In this document: positions 39,921 through 48,661 of the stretch, piece after piece
How positions within the stretch are numbered: the stretch's first letter is position 1
Layout of the letters: each line of letters starts with the position of its first letter
Notes under the pieces: model-generated
Seen by the model: only the letters and a program-made list of their open reading frames with translations
Told to the model about the DNA's origin: nothing
The model's database searches: none
Translations under genes and position numbers: made by a program
Source: Gammaproteobacteria bacterium
GTDB taxonomy: Bacteria; Pseudomonadota; Gammaproteobacteria; Tenderiales; Tenderiaceae
Direction: 5' to 3'
NCBI GenBank assembly: GCA_021731365.1
Contig: JAKFXL010000005.1
Location: 1 to 50,909 of the forward strand
DNA length: 50,909 nucleotides

Positions 39921-40964
39921 TCAGGCCTCTTCAGCCTCGACCTCAGCCTCATTCGCGGCACTTGGGGCCACGACGGCAACCAACAGCTTGTCGCGAATTT
40001 TAGCTTCAATCTCTTTGGCCATCGCAGGATTCTCTTTAAGATAGGTGCGGACGTTATCCTTGCCCTGACCAATACGGGTACCATCATAGCTGTACCAGGC
40101 ACCGGACTTATCCACAATCCCCTCTTTAACCCCCAGGTCGATCACCTCACCCTCACGGGAGACACCTTCACCATAGAGGATGTCAAATTCGGTCTGTTTG
40201 AAGGGCGGCGCAACCTTGTTTTTAACGACCTTGACACGGGTCTCACTGCCCACCACCTCATCACCCTTTTTGATGGCACCGATACGACGGATATCCAGAC
40301 GTACAGAGGAGTAAAACTTAAGGGCATTCCCACCAGTCGTGGTCTCTGGACTGCCAAACATCACGCCAATCTTCATACGAATCTGGTTAATGAAGATCAC
40401 CAGCGTATTTGAACGTTTGATGTTAGCTGTCAATTTACGCAACGCCTGAGACATCAGGCGTGCCTGCAACCCCATGTGGGAGTCACCCATATCGCCTTCA
40501 ATTTCAGCCTTGGGTGTCAACGCGGCAACCGAGTCAATCACCACCACATCAACCGCGCCGGAACGGACCAGCATGTCGGTGATCTCCAGCGCCTGTTCGC
40601 CGGTATCCGGCTGGGAGACCAGCAAGTCATCAATATTAATGCCCAACTTAGCCGCATAGCTCGGGTCCAGCGCATGCTCCGCATCGACAAACGCAGCCGT
40701 GCCGCCCAGCTTTTGTGCTTCGGCAATCACCTGCAGTGTCAACGTCGTTTTACCCGATGACTCCGGGCCATAAATTTCAATGATACGGCCACGGGGCAGA
40801 CCACCAATACCCAGCGCGATATCCAGGCCCAATGAGCCCGTTGATATCACATCGATATCCCGTTGCGCACCCTCATCGCCCAAGCGCATGATGGAGCCTT
40901 TACCAAACTGACGCTCAATCTGGCCCAGCGCCGCACTCAACGCCTTACGCTTGTTATCATCCAT
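39921..40964 (-). CDS. recA: Recombinase RecA
   Basis: RecA forms filaments on single-stranded DNA, catalyses strand exchange and triggers LexA cleavage. From the ATG at 40964 ([20 protein letters not shown]) the protein has 347 residues; the 15-residue in-frame extension is unsupported, while GAGGGGA precedes the chosen ATG. Walker A is GPESSGKT (66-73), the catalytic Glu and [10 protein letters not shown]-type Walker B and the DNA-binding loops L1 ([18 protein letters not shown]) and L2 are intact. I see no clear LexA box (CTGT-N8-ACAG) upstream, although the leader has a strong hairpin. Confidence 0.98.
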   Translation of the reverse strand: MDDNKRKALSAALGQIERQFGKGSIMRLGDEGAQRDIDVISTGSLGLDIALGIGGLPRGRIIEIYGPESSGKTTLTLQVIAEAQKLGGTAAFVDAEHALDPSYAAKLGINIDDLLVSQPDTGEQALEITDMLVRSGAVDVVVIDSVAALTPKAEIEGDMGDSHMGLQARLMSQALRKLTANIKRSNTLVIFINQIRMKIGVMFGSPETTTGGNALKFYSSVRLDIRRIGAIKKGDEVVGSETRVKVVKNKVAPPFKQTEFDILYGEGVSREGEVIDLGVKEGIVDKSGAWYSYDGTRIGQGKDNVRTYLKENPAMAKEIEAKIRDKLLVAVVAPSAANEAEVEAEEA

Positions 40965-40998
40965 TGGGATTCCCCTCGTTAACTGACTCAAAACATCC

Positions 40999-41019
40999 GA
41001 TTCAGCCAAAGGCCGAATC
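40999..41019 (-). promoter_or_regulatory. Hairpin in the recA leader
   Basis: GATTCGGCC-TTT-GGCTGAATC (minus strand) is a 9-bp stem with one G-U pair and a 3-base loop. It ends about 35 bases before the recA start codon. It could affect recA mRNA stability or translation. A possible minus-10 GATAAT lies upstream near 41029-41034 (minus strand). Confidence 0.45.
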
Positions 41020-41103
41020 CACTGGCGGGCATTATCACATAGATAGTTACAGCTGGCCTAGCCCTTCTCCCACCGTAAATGGGCAGGTAAACCGGCGCTA
41101 CCG

Positions 41104-41589
41104 TCACCCATCTTGCAGCAGTGCCAACACCCCCTCCAACGCAAGCTGTACCGCAACCTGCCGCACCGCCTCGCGCTCACCAGGCTGCTGCACACGACGC
41201 GTGATAACAGCACGGTCTTTCACCCCCCAAGCCAGACAGAGTGTGCCCACTGGCTTCTCCAGTGAGCCACCCTCCGGACCGGCAATCCCACTGATGGCCA
41301 GCGCCACCTGAGCACGGCTATGGCGCAATGCCCCCAGCACCATCTGCCCAACCACCGCCTCGCTGACCGCGCCGTGTTGTGCCAACGTCACTGCACTCAC
41401 CCCCAGCATCTCGCACTTGGACTCATTGCTATAGGTGACAAAACCGCGCTCAAACCAGCGCGAACTGCCCGGCAGCGCCGTCATTACCTGCGCCACCCAC
41501 CCCCCGGTACACGACTCCGCCGTCGCCAGCATCAATCCCCTCTGCTGCAACGCGCGCCCTACCGACTGCGCCAGTATCATCAGCTCCAT
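41104..41589 (-). CDS. pncC: Nicotinamide-nucleotide amidase (CinA C-terminal family)
   Basis: PncC deamidates nicotinamide mononucleotide to nicotinate mononucleotide in NAD recycling. The protein (161 residues from the second codon) is the stand-alone CinA C-terminal domain. The catalytic region ATAESCTGGWVAQ has the conserved S-x-T-G-G, and GGAS-like 'GIAGPEGGS' follows in the second half. The start is ambiguous: GTG 41592, ATG 41589 (AGGTGG upstream) or ATG 41580. It sits just before recA, as in many gammaproteobacteria (pncC-recA-recX). Confidence 0.95.
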   Translation of the reverse strand: MELMILAQSVGRALQQRGLMLATAESCTGGWVAQVMTALPGSSRWFERGFVTYSNESKCEMLGVSAVTLAQHGAVSEAVVGQMVLGALRHSRAQVALAISGIAGPEGGSLEKPVGTLCLAWGVKDRAVITRRVQQPGEREAVRQVAVQLALEGVLALLQDG

Positions 41590-41676
41590 CACCCAGCCAC
41601 CTGAATCTCGATTATGAATTCACACACGTTTTACGGTAGCATACGCCAGCCCAACAGCATGCAACCCAGAGAACTT

Positions 41677-42561
41677 ATGTCATTGTCACTGCGCGACCGC
41701 CTCCAGGCCCTAATCCAGCACCCACTGCCACACCACCTACTCTCCCGGCTGATGTACTACATCATGCGCATCGAGTGGCGTCCCTTCAAAAACGCCATGA
41801 TCAGGCTGATCAGCAACCGCTTCAACATCGACATCACACTGGCACAGGAGCAAGACCTGAATGCCTACCCACACTTCAACAGCTTTTTTACCCGGGCGCT
41901 GCGCCCGGAGGCCCGTCCCATCGCGGCTGGCATCAACGACATCGCCTCACCGGTCGATGGCACCGTCAGCCAGTTAGGGACCATCGAGAATGGCCGTATC
42001 TTCCAGGCCAAGGGACATGACTACAGCCTGATGGCGCTTCTGGGTGGACAGCGCTCCCTGCACGACCTGTTTGCAGACGGCGAGTTTGCCACCATCTACC
42101 TCTCACCCCGTGACTATCACCGCATCCATATGCCGCTCACCGGCACACTCAAAGAGATGCTTTACATTCCAGGCCGACTTTTCAGCGTCAGCCCTGCCAC
42201 CACTCGTGCCATCCCCGGACTATTTGCCCGCAACGAACGGCTGGTCACCGTGTTTGAGACCGAGTTCGGTCCCATGGCCGTGATTCTGGTGGGTGCCATT
42301 TTTGTGGCGGGGATTGAAACCGTCTGGACAGAAAACTTTGGCAACCGGACGTTCCGCCACTTTCAACACTGGGATTACAGCAACACCACCACACCGCCCA
42401 ATATCAAGCTGGAAAAAGGGGCCGAAATGGGGCGTTTCAATATGGGATCAACAGTCATTTTACTGTTTGCCAACCGGCAGATGGCATGGAAGACAGGCCT
42501 GCACAGCGAACAGGCTGTGCAGATGGGCGAGCAGATTGGAGAACGGCTGGAGAATCGTTAA
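41677..42561 (+). CDS. psd: Phosphatidylserine decarboxylase proenzyme
   Basis: Psd makes phosphatidylethanolamine from phosphatidylserine in the inner membrane. The proenzyme cleaves itself to form a pyruvoyl group from the Ser of the G-S-T motif; here the motif is FNMGST with the Ser at about residue 258 from this start. The N-terminal SPVDGTVSQLG and RDYHRIHMPLTG regions are typical of the type I family. The start at 41677 (MSLSLRDRLQAL) is inferred by homology; in-frame ATGs at 41614 and 41659 are alternatives. It is divergent from pncC, with 87 bases between. Confidence 0.94.
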   Translation: MSLSLRDRLQALIQHPLPHHLLSRLMYYIMRIEWRPFKNAMIRLISNRFNIDITLAQEQDLNAYPHFNSFFTRALRPEARPIAAGINDIASPVDGTVSQLGTIENGRIFQAKGHDYSLMALLGGQRSLHDLFADGEFATIYLSPRDYHRIHMPLTGTLKEMLYIPGRLFSVSPATTRAIPGLFARNERLVTVFETEFGPMAVILVGAIFVAGIETVWTENFGNRTFRHFQHWDYSNTTTPPNIKLEKGAEMGRFNMGSTVILLFANRQMAWKTGLHSEQAVQMGEQIGERLENR

Positions 42562-42887
42562 AGCTCGATCCCCACATCTTTGCGTTTAAGTACTTCACGC
42601 AGTGCCCGAAATGAGGAGGCATCTATATCTCTGAACATCAGACCAACCCCAACACCATCAGCACGTGCGACCCGCGCAGGCACACGGTACCGGGTATAAC
42701 TTCCTAGCTCACCAAACTTAAACACCAGCTCGACAGGCACATCCTGACCGGGCTGAAGCTGCTCTAACTCCACATAAACCCCGCTCAAGCTAATATCGCG
42801 GGTCCGGCAGTTAACAACTTCTAGATCTTTATAGAGTAGATCTACATTTAGCCGTACCGGCGTTCGAACAGTCCATCTTTTTTCCAT
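42558..42887 (-). CDS. PilZ domain protein
   Basis: A single PilZ domain of 109 residues. The c-di-GMP-binding signature R8-x3-R12 and D31-x-S33-x2-G36 (DISLSG) is intact, so it probably binds c-di-GMP. There is no signal peptide or output domain; such proteins often act as adaptors. It converges with psd (four-base overlap of stops) and faces the EEP gene across a 447-base gap. Confidence 0.9.
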   Translation of the reverse strand: MEKRWTVRTPVRLNVDLLYKDLEVVNCRTRDISLSGVYVELEQLQPGQDVPVELVFKFGELGSYTRYRVPARVARADGVGVGLMFRDIDASSFRALREVLKRKDVGIEL

Positions 42888-43334
42888 TAAAGCACTCTCT
42901 ACCCATCTTGTTCACCAACACACCCAACCGTCACCCACAGACCATCTCACCACACTCACGCAATGATCATGCCTAACCGGCACCACAGAAACAACCCCTT
43001 TTAAATATGTATCAACCATGCCGCTTTATGACTCTGTCGACCCGTCTCAACACTACGCCATAATCAATTGATTTCACAGAACAACCTAAGAATGTAAACT
43101 TTATCGACAGGCAATTCACATTTATTAACACACTCTCAACCACCCCATAACCTCTTGCCGTAACAACCATTCCAGCCGCCGTTGCAACGTCAGCATAATG
43201 ACGGACTCATCTAAGATTTGCTTTTGCACATGGCCTGCAGTTAGGGGCACAATGGCCGTTTATCACAATGCAGGGGCGCTCCTCCTGACAACCTGGTTGT
43301 TAGTACGAGCACCCCAAACCAAGGAGCGGTATCG
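42888..43334. other. Intergenic region between the PilZ gene and the EEP gene
   Basis: These 447 bases form a divergent promoter region. No convincing gene or strong hairpin was found. An AAGGAG ribosome site for the EEP gene is at 43320-43325. Confidence 0.5.
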
Positions 43335-44291
43335 ATGCGAATTGCTACATTTAATATTGAGAACCTGGACGAGAGCAACAACCCATCACTTGAGCAGCGT
43401 ATTGCTGTGTTAAGACCACAGCTGTTGCGGATCAACGCAGATATCCTCTGCCTGCAGGAGGTCAATGGCCAGGAGCGCCCCGGACAGAAACGCAAGCTGC
43501 TGGCACTCAAGGCGCTGATCACCGGCACGCCCTACTCCGACTACTATATGGCCACCACCGAGACCAGCAACAACGAAGTATACAATCTGCGGAATCTGGT
43601 CATCCTCTCAAAATACCCCATACTCTCGTCACGCCAGGTACGAAACGACTACGTCGGCGACCTCTCCTACCGCCGCATCACCGCCATCCCCCATGAAGCA
43701 GATGCCAAGGATACGACCTGGGAGCGCCCCGTCCTGCACGCCAAAATAGACCACCCCAGCGGCCCGATTGACATCATCAACCTCCATCTCAAATCACGCA
43801 TACCCGCCACCATTCCCGGCCAGCGCGAAGGTTTTGGCTTTAAAAGTGTGGCAGGCTGGGCAGAAGGGTACTTCATCTCATCGATGAAACGTGTTGGTCA
43901 GGCACTGGAGGTTCGGATGATGATTGACGAAATCATGGATCAATCGCCGACGGCCAGGATCATCGTCTGTGGCGACTTCAACGCCGAACCCGGCGAAGTG
44001 CCGGTTGAGGCCATTGCCGGTCGCATTGAAAATACTGGCAATGCCGCGCTGGGGTTCCGGCAGATGATTCCGTGCAGCAAATCGATCCCTCAAGAGTCGC
44101 GCTACACCCTCTACCACGAGGGACGGGGCAATCTGCTCGACCATATGTTGATGTCACGCTCACTGTTGGCCCACTACCGTTCTGCCGAGATTCACAACGA
44201 GGTACTGCACGACGAATCCATCGCCTTTGCCACCGATGCTAAATACCCGGAGTCTGACCACGCCCCCTTTGTGGTCAGTTTTGATCTCTAA
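43335..44291 (+). CDS. Endonuclease/exonuclease/phosphatase (EEP) family protein
   Basis: This 318-residue protein has the EEP fold with motifs TFNIENLDE (N-terminal), CLQEVNG (catalytic Glu, about residue 40), a middle IINLHLKS block, GDFNAEP (Asp/Asn) and C-terminal SDHAPFVVSF (catalytic His). It could cleave DNA, RNA or phosphodiesters or phosphate esters. No signal peptide is seen, so it is probably cytoplasmic. AAGGAG precedes the ATG. Confidence 0.9.
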   Translation: MRIATFNIENLDESNNPSLEQRIAVLRPQLLRINADILCLQEVNGQERPGQKRKLLALKALITGTPYSDYYMATTETSNNEVYNLRNLVILSKYPILSSRQVRNDYVGDLSYRRITAIPHEADAKDTTWERPVLHAKIDHPSGPIDIINLHLKSRIPATIPGQREGFGFKSVAGWAEGYFISSMKRVGQALEVRMMIDEIMDQSPTARIIVCGDFNAEPGEVPVEAIAGRIENTGNAALGFRQMIPCSKSIPQESRYTLYHEGRGNLLDHMLMSRSLLAHYRSAEIHNEVLHDESIAFATDAKYPESDHAPFVVSFDL

Positions 44292-44339
44292 CTGATACGT
44301 CTGGCCACCCCTGCCAGCAGGGGTGGCCGCCCCAACCCC

Positions 44340-44567
44340 TTACTCTGCCGCACCCGACGACTGTTCAAGCTGCTGACGCTGCTGCTCAGCGCTGGACTGA
44401 ATCACCCCATCCACTGCCTTTGCCTTCTCCAGCGCATCCACCTGTCCCTGCCAGACGTGGCTTGCCGGTGCAGCCTTCTCAACCACCGGCGTTTCAGGTG
44501 ATTTGCCACACGCCGTCAGCAACAGCGCGCACGGGATCACCATTAGTAGACCAACAGCTTTACGCAT
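44340..44567 (-). CDS. Small predicted lipoprotein
   Basis: The start at 44567 gives a type II signal peptide with lipobox LLTAC (MRKAVGLLMVIPCALLLTAC), followed by a short, Ala/Gln/Glu-rich mature peptide of about 55 residues. GGAGAGG lies eight bases upstream. It is a small envelope protein of unknown function. It lies downstream of purC on the same strand but after a terminator, so it has its own promoter. Confidence 0.8.
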   Translation of the reverse strand: MRKAVGLLMVIPCALLLTACGKSPETPVVEKAAPASHVWQGQVDALEKAKAVDGVIQSSAEQQRQQLEQSSGAAE

Positions 44568-44651
44568 GAGAGACCTCTCCTGAATGTATGGACTCAGCAC
44601 CCTATCGGCCACCCACCTCTATACCCAAAGCGAATCCCCACACAAACAAAA

Positions 44652-44685
44652 AAGCCGCCCCCAGGTGACAACACAAGGGACGGCT
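44652..44685 (-). terminator. Intrinsic terminator of purC
   Basis: On the minus strand AGCCG-TCCC ... GGGGG-CGGCT pairs (with one mismatch) and is followed directly by T6. It lies just downstream of the purC stop at 44709. Confidence 0.8.
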
Positions 44686-44708
44686 CTATTGACCTACTGC
44701 ATAGGTAA

Positions 44709-45425
44709 CTACTGTGGCAACTCAATACCCAAACGTCGCGCCACCTCTTCATACGCCTCAACCACACCACCCAACCCTTGGCGGAAGCGATCCTTATCAA
44801 GTTTCTCACGGCTGTTCACATCCCAGAGACGGCAACCGTCAGGACTAAACTCATCGCCCAGAATCACCTCACCCCGGAAACGGCCAAACTCAAGTTTGTA
44901 GTCAACCAGCAACATCCCCCCCTCCAGGAACAGCTGCTTCAGTACGCTGTTCACCTTAAACGTCAACGCCTTCATGGTGACTACCTCGTCGGGGGTCGCC
45001 CAACCAAACGTTTCGATATGGGATTCGTTCACCATCGGGTCGTGCAGCAGATCATTTTTCAGGAAAAACTCAAACGTAGGCGGATTCAGGTCAATCCCCT
45101 CCTGCACACCCAAACGCCGACACAAACTACCCGCCGCCACATTACGCACCACACACTCCACCGGGATCATATCCATCCGTTTCACCAGCACCTCATTATC
45201 CGAGATCAGCTGTTCAAAATGGGTAGGAATGCCCGCCGCCTGCAGCTTGGCCATGATAAACGCGTTGAAACGGTTATTCACCATCCCCTTACGCGCCAGC
45301 TGCTCGATGCGCTGGCCATCAAAGGCCGAAGTATCATCACGAAAGTGCAAAACCAGTTTGTCCGGATCGTCAGTGGTGTAGACCGACTTTGCCTTGCCTG
45401 CGTACAACTCCACTCTCTTTTCCAT
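44709..45425 (-). CDS. purC: Phosphoribosylaminoimidazole-succinocarboxamide synthase
   Basis: PurC ligates aspartate to CAIR to form SAICAR, the eighth step of purine synthesis. The N-terminal [16 protein letters not shown] with LYAGKAK and the TSAFDGQ and D-x-K-L-E-F-G (DYKLEFGR) blocks are diagnostic. The start at 45425 matches the E. coli N-terminus; ATG 45428, with TGAGGA six bases upstream, is equally good. The protein is 238 residues. In many gammaproteobacteria purC follows dapA-bamC. Confidence 0.96.
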   Translation of the reverse strand: MEKRVELYAGKAKSVYTTDDPDKLVLHFRDDTSAFDGQRIEQLARKGMVNNRFNAFIMAKLQAAGIPTHFEQLISDNEVLVKRMDMIPVECVVRNVAAGSLCRRLGVQEGIDLNPPTFEFFLKNDLLHDPMVNESHIETFGWATPDEVVTMKALTFKVNSVLKQLFLEGGMLLVDYKLEFGRFRGEVILGDEFSPDGCRLWDVNSREKLDKDRFRQGLGGVVEAYEEVARRLGIELPQ

Positions 45426-45484
45426 CATTACCATCCTCAAACTAGGTTTACGTGACTCAATCTTGTTATCCAACAGCGGCGGGG

Positions 45485-46246
45485 CTAGGCAATTTCGCGC
45501 CACATCAATCCATCATCCTGATCCGCCACACCGATCCAGTCGGGGCTACAGTTCATCACCTCCGCCAGCGCCTGCTGCGCCAGTGCGGGACGATTATTCT
45601 CTTCGCTCAAGTGAGCCGCCACCAGATGCTGCAATTTGGAACGGTCCAGAGTGCCCAGCAACTCCGCAGACTGGCTGTTACTCAAATGGCCGTGACGCCC
45701 ACCCACCCGCTGCTTAAGTGAGGGCGGATAGCTCCCCTGCTGCAACAGATCCCTGTCGTGATTACACTCCAGCAACAGGGCATCACAACCACTCAGCTGG
45801 CTCTCAATGTGCGGCGTCCAGCACCCCACATCGGTCAATACCCCCAATCGACGACAACCATCACCAAAGACAAACTGAACCGGCTCCCGCGCATCATGGG
45901 GTACGGGGTAGGGCATCAGCTCCAGCCCATCAATGGCAAACGCAGCATGGCTGTTAAACAGTTGCTGCTGTGGCAACTGCCCAAGCCGTGGAAACCGGGC
46001 GGTACCCGGGGTCATCCAGACCGGAATATTATAGCGTCGCGCCAGAGGGCCGACGCCATTAATATGGTCGCCATGTTCATGGGTCACCACAATGGCCGTC
46101 AAATCGGAAGGGTGTTTGCCGAGCCGGGCCATGCGCGCCACCACATGAACAGTGGCAAATCCACAATCGAGCAGCACCAGCGTATCAGCCACCTCAACCA
46201 ACGTACCATTACCACGACTACCACTGCCCAACGAGGCAAAACGCAT
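45485..46246 (-). CDS. MBL-fold metallo-hydrolase
   Basis: A beta-lactamase-fold hydrolase with the zinc motif H-E-H-G-D-H (57-62, in [14 protein letters not shown]) and later His ligands. It belongs to the group close to YycJ/WalJ-like and other small-molecule hydrolases; the substrate is unknown. The start is ATG 46246, sharing one base with the TGA stop of the BamC-like gene (TGATG), so translation is coupled. It is 253 residues long and 59 bases upstream of purC. Confidence 0.92.
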   Translation of the reverse strand: MRFASLGSGSRGNGTLVEVADTLVLLDCGFATVHVVARMARLGKHPSDLTAIVVTHEHGDHINGVGPLARRYNIPVWMTPGTARFPRLGQLPQQQLFNSHAAFAIDGLELMPYPVPHDAREPVQFVFGDGCRRLGVLTDVGCWTPHIESQLSGCDALLLECNHDRDLLQQGSYPPSLKQRVGGRHGHLSNSQSAELLGTLDRSKLQHLVAAHLSEENNRPALAQQALAEVMNCSPDWIGVADQDDGLMWREIA

Positions 46247-46521
46247 CAACGCGACTCCCCGCTCCCCAGCTTTGTCTCGGACTTGACCGCAGGGGGGAAG
46301 TTGACCGGCAGCGGTGGACGGGGATCAAACGGCACATCAGCAGTCGACCCCAACTCCGGCAACATCAACGCATCGTGGTTTGCCGGTGGGGTGAGTGAAT
46401 CAGGCAGCCGCAACGGCGCAATACTCTCACTGGCGCGATAGGCCTGGCGCTTCTCCTCAACCGCACTACAACCACTGGCCAGCAAAACAGCCGCCAGCAA
46501 TAACAGCCCGGCGCGAATCAA
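46246..46521 (-). CDS. Short BamC-like lipoprotein (TTG start)
   Basis: A 91-residue lipoprotein with lipobox LASGC (C18) and a mature part with LRLPDSLTPPANHDALMLPEL and DPRPPLPVNFPP segments, resembling the unstructured N-terminal arm of BamC (NlpB) that wraps BamD. Full-length BamC has two helix-grip domains (about 340 residues); they are absent here. Position between dapA and purC matches E. coli dapA-bamC-purC. The start is TTG at 46521, overlapping the dapA stop (TTGA), so translation depends on coupling. It could be a minimal BamC or an unrelated lipoprotein. Confidence 0.7.
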   Translation of the reverse strand: MIRAGLLLLAAVLLASGCSAVEEKRQAYRASESIAPLRLPDSLTPPANHDALMLPELGSTADVPFDPRPPLPVNFPPAVKSETKLGSGESR

Positions 46522-47393
46522 CTCAGATCCGCCTGACGCATCGCCTGTCGCAAAATCTCATGGTACTGCACAGAGAGCACCGTCAACGGCAGACGAATCC
46601 CCAAACCGATCAAGCCCATCTCCGCCAGCACCCACTTCACGGGGATCGGATTGGCCTCAACAAACAGATGTTCATGCAGCCCTGCCAACGGGGCATCCAG
46701 CGCCTCAGCCTTGGCTTGGTTGCCGGCAAGCGCCGCGGCACACATCTCGTGCATAGCCTTGGGGGCGACATTGGCGGTGACCGAAATCACCCCTTTGCCA
46801 CCCATCAGGATCAATTCACGACAGGTGGCGTCATCACCGCCGTACAGATCAATGGAATCGCCGCAACCATCCAGGATCTCCTGCGCACGCTGCAGGTCAC
46901 CCGTCGCCTCTTTAATCCCCACAATATTGGCGATTTTAGCCAACCGCTCCACGGTGGCTGGCTTGAGGTCGCAACTGGTACGGCCTGGAACGTTATAGAG
47001 TATATGGGGAATGGCAACCTCAGCGGCAATCGCCTTGTAGTGCTGATAGAGTCCCTCCTGGGTCGGCTTATTATAGTAAGGGGTTACCAGCAGACAGGCA
47101 TCGGCCCCTGACTCCATCGCACTGCGGCTCAAGCTGATGGCCTCACGGGTACAGTTAGACCCCGTCCCGGCAATCACCGGCACCCGGCCACGGACCAGCT
47201 CAACTGTTCTGCGAATCATCGCGCAGTGCTCGTCATCATCAAGGGTGGGAGACTCCCCCGTTGTGCCCACTGCAACGATGGCGTCTGTACCATTATCAAG
47301 ATGGAACTCCACCAGACGCTCCAGCCCCTCATAATCGAGACTACCATCCGCCTGCATCGGTGTTACCAGGGCCACCATGCTGCCATGAAACAT
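46518..47393 (-). CDS. dapA: 4-Hydroxy-tetrahydrodipicolinate synthase
   Basis: DapA condenses pyruvate with aspartate semialdehyde, the committed step to lysine and diaminopimelate. K161 (GIKEATGD) is the Schiff-base lysine; Y133 (ILYNVPGRTS) and the GTTGES (43-48) block are catalytic-site motifs. The 291-residue length is normal. It overlaps the following lipoprotein gene by four bases and is divergent from the gcvR-like gene. A terminator-like hairpin lies 24-30 bases upstream of its start. Confidence 0.97.
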   Translation of the reverse strand: MFHGSMVALVTPMQADGSLDYEGLERLVEFHLDNGTDAIVAVGTTGESPTLDDDEHCAMIRRTVELVRGRVPVIAGTGSNCTREAISLSRSAMESGADACLLVTPYYNKPTQEGLYQHYKAIAAEVAIPHILYNVPGRTSCDLKPATVERLAKIANIVGIKEATGDLQRAQEILDGCGDSIDLYGGDDATCRELILMGGKGVISVTANVAPKAMHEMCAAALAGNQAKAEALDAPLAGLHEHLFVEANPIPVKWVLAEMGLIGLGIRLPLTVLSVQYHEILRQAMRQADLS

Positions 47394-47417
47394 AGCTTTT
47401 TATACTCCGTACCACAG

Positions 47418-47448
47418 AAAAACGCCCATGGTACTGATGGCATGGGCG
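47418..47448 (-). terminator. Terminator-like hairpin in the dapA leader
   Basis: On the minus strand CGCCCATG ... CATGGGCG forms an 8-bp perfect stem with a 10-base loop and is followed by T5. It ends about 25 bases before the dapA ATG, so it may attenuate dapA transcription or end a short leader RNA. Confidence 0.6.
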
Positions 47449-47471
47449 GAAGACAAGCACCAGTTACAATG

Positions 47472-47512
47472 CCGCCAGACACACAACACCCCCTTTCCGG
47501 GCTGGCGGAAAG
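47472..47512 (-). promoter_or_regulatory. Overlapping alternative hairpins in the dapA leader
   Basis: Two mutually exclusive stems are possible: CTTTCCG-CCAGCC-CGGAAAG (47493-47512) and CCGCCAG ... CTGGCGG (47472-47478 with 47502-47508). They share bases, as in attenuators. A 22-codon frame begins at an ATG on the minus strand upstream but has only two Lys codons, so a classical lysine leader peptide is not evident. Confidence 0.35.
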
Positions 47513-47579
47513 TGGCGTATGATGGATTTCATCCACACAACACAATTAACCCATCATCAAAGAGAGAAAAAACCACAGC

Positions 47580-48110
47580 ATGTCGAACCATCTCGTCATC
47601 ACCGCCGTCGGCAACGACAGGCCAGGCATTGTCAACGAACTTACCAAACAGATTCTTGAAAGCGGCTGCAATATTCAGGATAGTCGAATGACCATCCTCG
47701 GGGGCGAATTTGCCATCATCCTGCTGCTGGCAGGAAATTGGAACGCTATTGCCAAAGCAGAGGACAGCCTGCCCCGTGTTGCCGAACAACTCGGACTTGG
47801 CCTAACCTGTAAACGTACCGAATCACGCATCAAGCAGACCAACCTGCTCAGCTACCATGTGGATGTTCTGGCCATTGACCAACCGGGCATCGTGCATCAG
47901 GTGGCCGAGTTTTTCTCCAGCCGTGGCGTCAATATCGAAAGCCTCAACAGCGATACCTACAACGCCGCCCACACCGGCACACCGATGTTTGCCCTGACGA
48001 TGACTATCAACATCCCAGCCAACCACTCCATCGCACAGTTACGTGAGCAGTTTCTCGACTTCTGCGACACCGTTAACATCGATGGCATGATGGAACCGGT
48101 GCGTGGTTAA
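47580..48110 (+). CDS. gcvR: GcvR-like ACT-domain regulator
   Basis: A 176-residue protein of two ACT domains, one at each end, beginning ITAVGNDRPGIVNELTKQILESG. In E. coli GcvR senses glycine and represses the gcv operon through GcvA. The gcvR-bcp-PhoH order here and divergence from dapA match E. coli (bcp-gcvR-dapA). Whether it regulates glycine cleavage in this organism is inferred. Confidence 0.85.
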   Translation: MSNHLVITAVGNDRPGIVNELTKQILESGCNIQDSRMTILGGEFAIILLLAGNWNAIAKAEDSLPRVAEQLGLGLTCKRTESRIKQTNLLSYHVDVLAIDQPGIVHQVAEFFSSRGVNIESLNSDTYNAAHTGTPMFALTMTINIPANHSIAQLREQFLDFCDTVNIDGMMEPVRG

Positions 48111-48151
48111 CCCATCTCCGCCTAATGTAATTCACCACAAGGACGACAATA

Positions 48152-48622
48152 ATGGTAGTGGAACTAAACAGTGAGGTGCCTGATTTTGAAGTGCCCGCCA
48201 CATCAGAGCAGACGATCAAACTTGCCAACCTCAAGGGAAGCAACATCGTGATCTACTTCTACCCCAAGGACAGCACCCCTGGCTGCACCCTTGAGGGACA
48301 GAACTTCCGTGACAATTACGCCCAGTTTTCCAAAACCAATACCGTGATTTTTGGCGTCTCCCGTGACAGCCTCAAATCACACGAAAATTTCAAAGCCAAA
48401 CAGGCATTTCCCTTCGAATTGATCTCAGACAAGGAGGAACAGCTCTGCACCCTATTTGATGTCATCAAACTAAAAAACATGTATGGCAAACAGGTGCGTG
48501 GCATCGAGCGCAGCACATTTCTAATCGATGCAGCCGGTGTGTTACGCCAGGAATGGCGCAAAGTCAAAGTGGATGGTCATGTTGAAGAGGTGCTCACAGC
48601 AGCCCAAGCCCTCAACCAATAG
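48152..48622 (+). CDS. bcp: Thiol peroxidase (Bcp/PrxQ-type peroxiredoxin)
   Basis: A 156-residue peroxiredoxin that reduces H2O2 and organic peroxides. The peroxidatic cysteine is C45 (PKDSTPGCTLEGQNF). The resolving cysteine usual five residues later is replaced by Gln50, so this is a 1-Cys-type or uses a later Cys (LCTLF). AAGGACG lies upstream of ATG 48152. It follows the gcvR-like gene by 41 bases. Confidence 0.95.
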   Translation: MVVELNSEVPDFEVPATSEQTIKLANLKGSNIVIYFYPKDSTPGCTLEGQNFRDNYAQFSKTNTVIFGVSRDSLKSHENFKAKQAFPFELISDKEEQLCTLFDVIKLKNMYGKQVRGIERSTFLIDAAGVLRQEWRKVKVDGHVEEVLTAAQALNQ

Positions 48623-48661
48623 GCCGCTCTTAAGTAGTTCAGTTGCGAAGGAGAAGTAGCG

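Noticed and set aside
40965-41103. LexA box upstream of recA
   Set aside because: The best candidate (CTGTAACTATCTATGT) lacks the ACAG half-site, so I do not call it.
44778-45455. Long plus-strand frame opposite purC
   Set aside because: Antisense shadow rich in His, Arg and Thr with no domain; purC is clearly the gene.
45758-47111. Two long plus-strand frames opposite the MBL gene, BamC-like gene and dapA
   Set aside because: Both are shadows of well-identified minus-strand genes.
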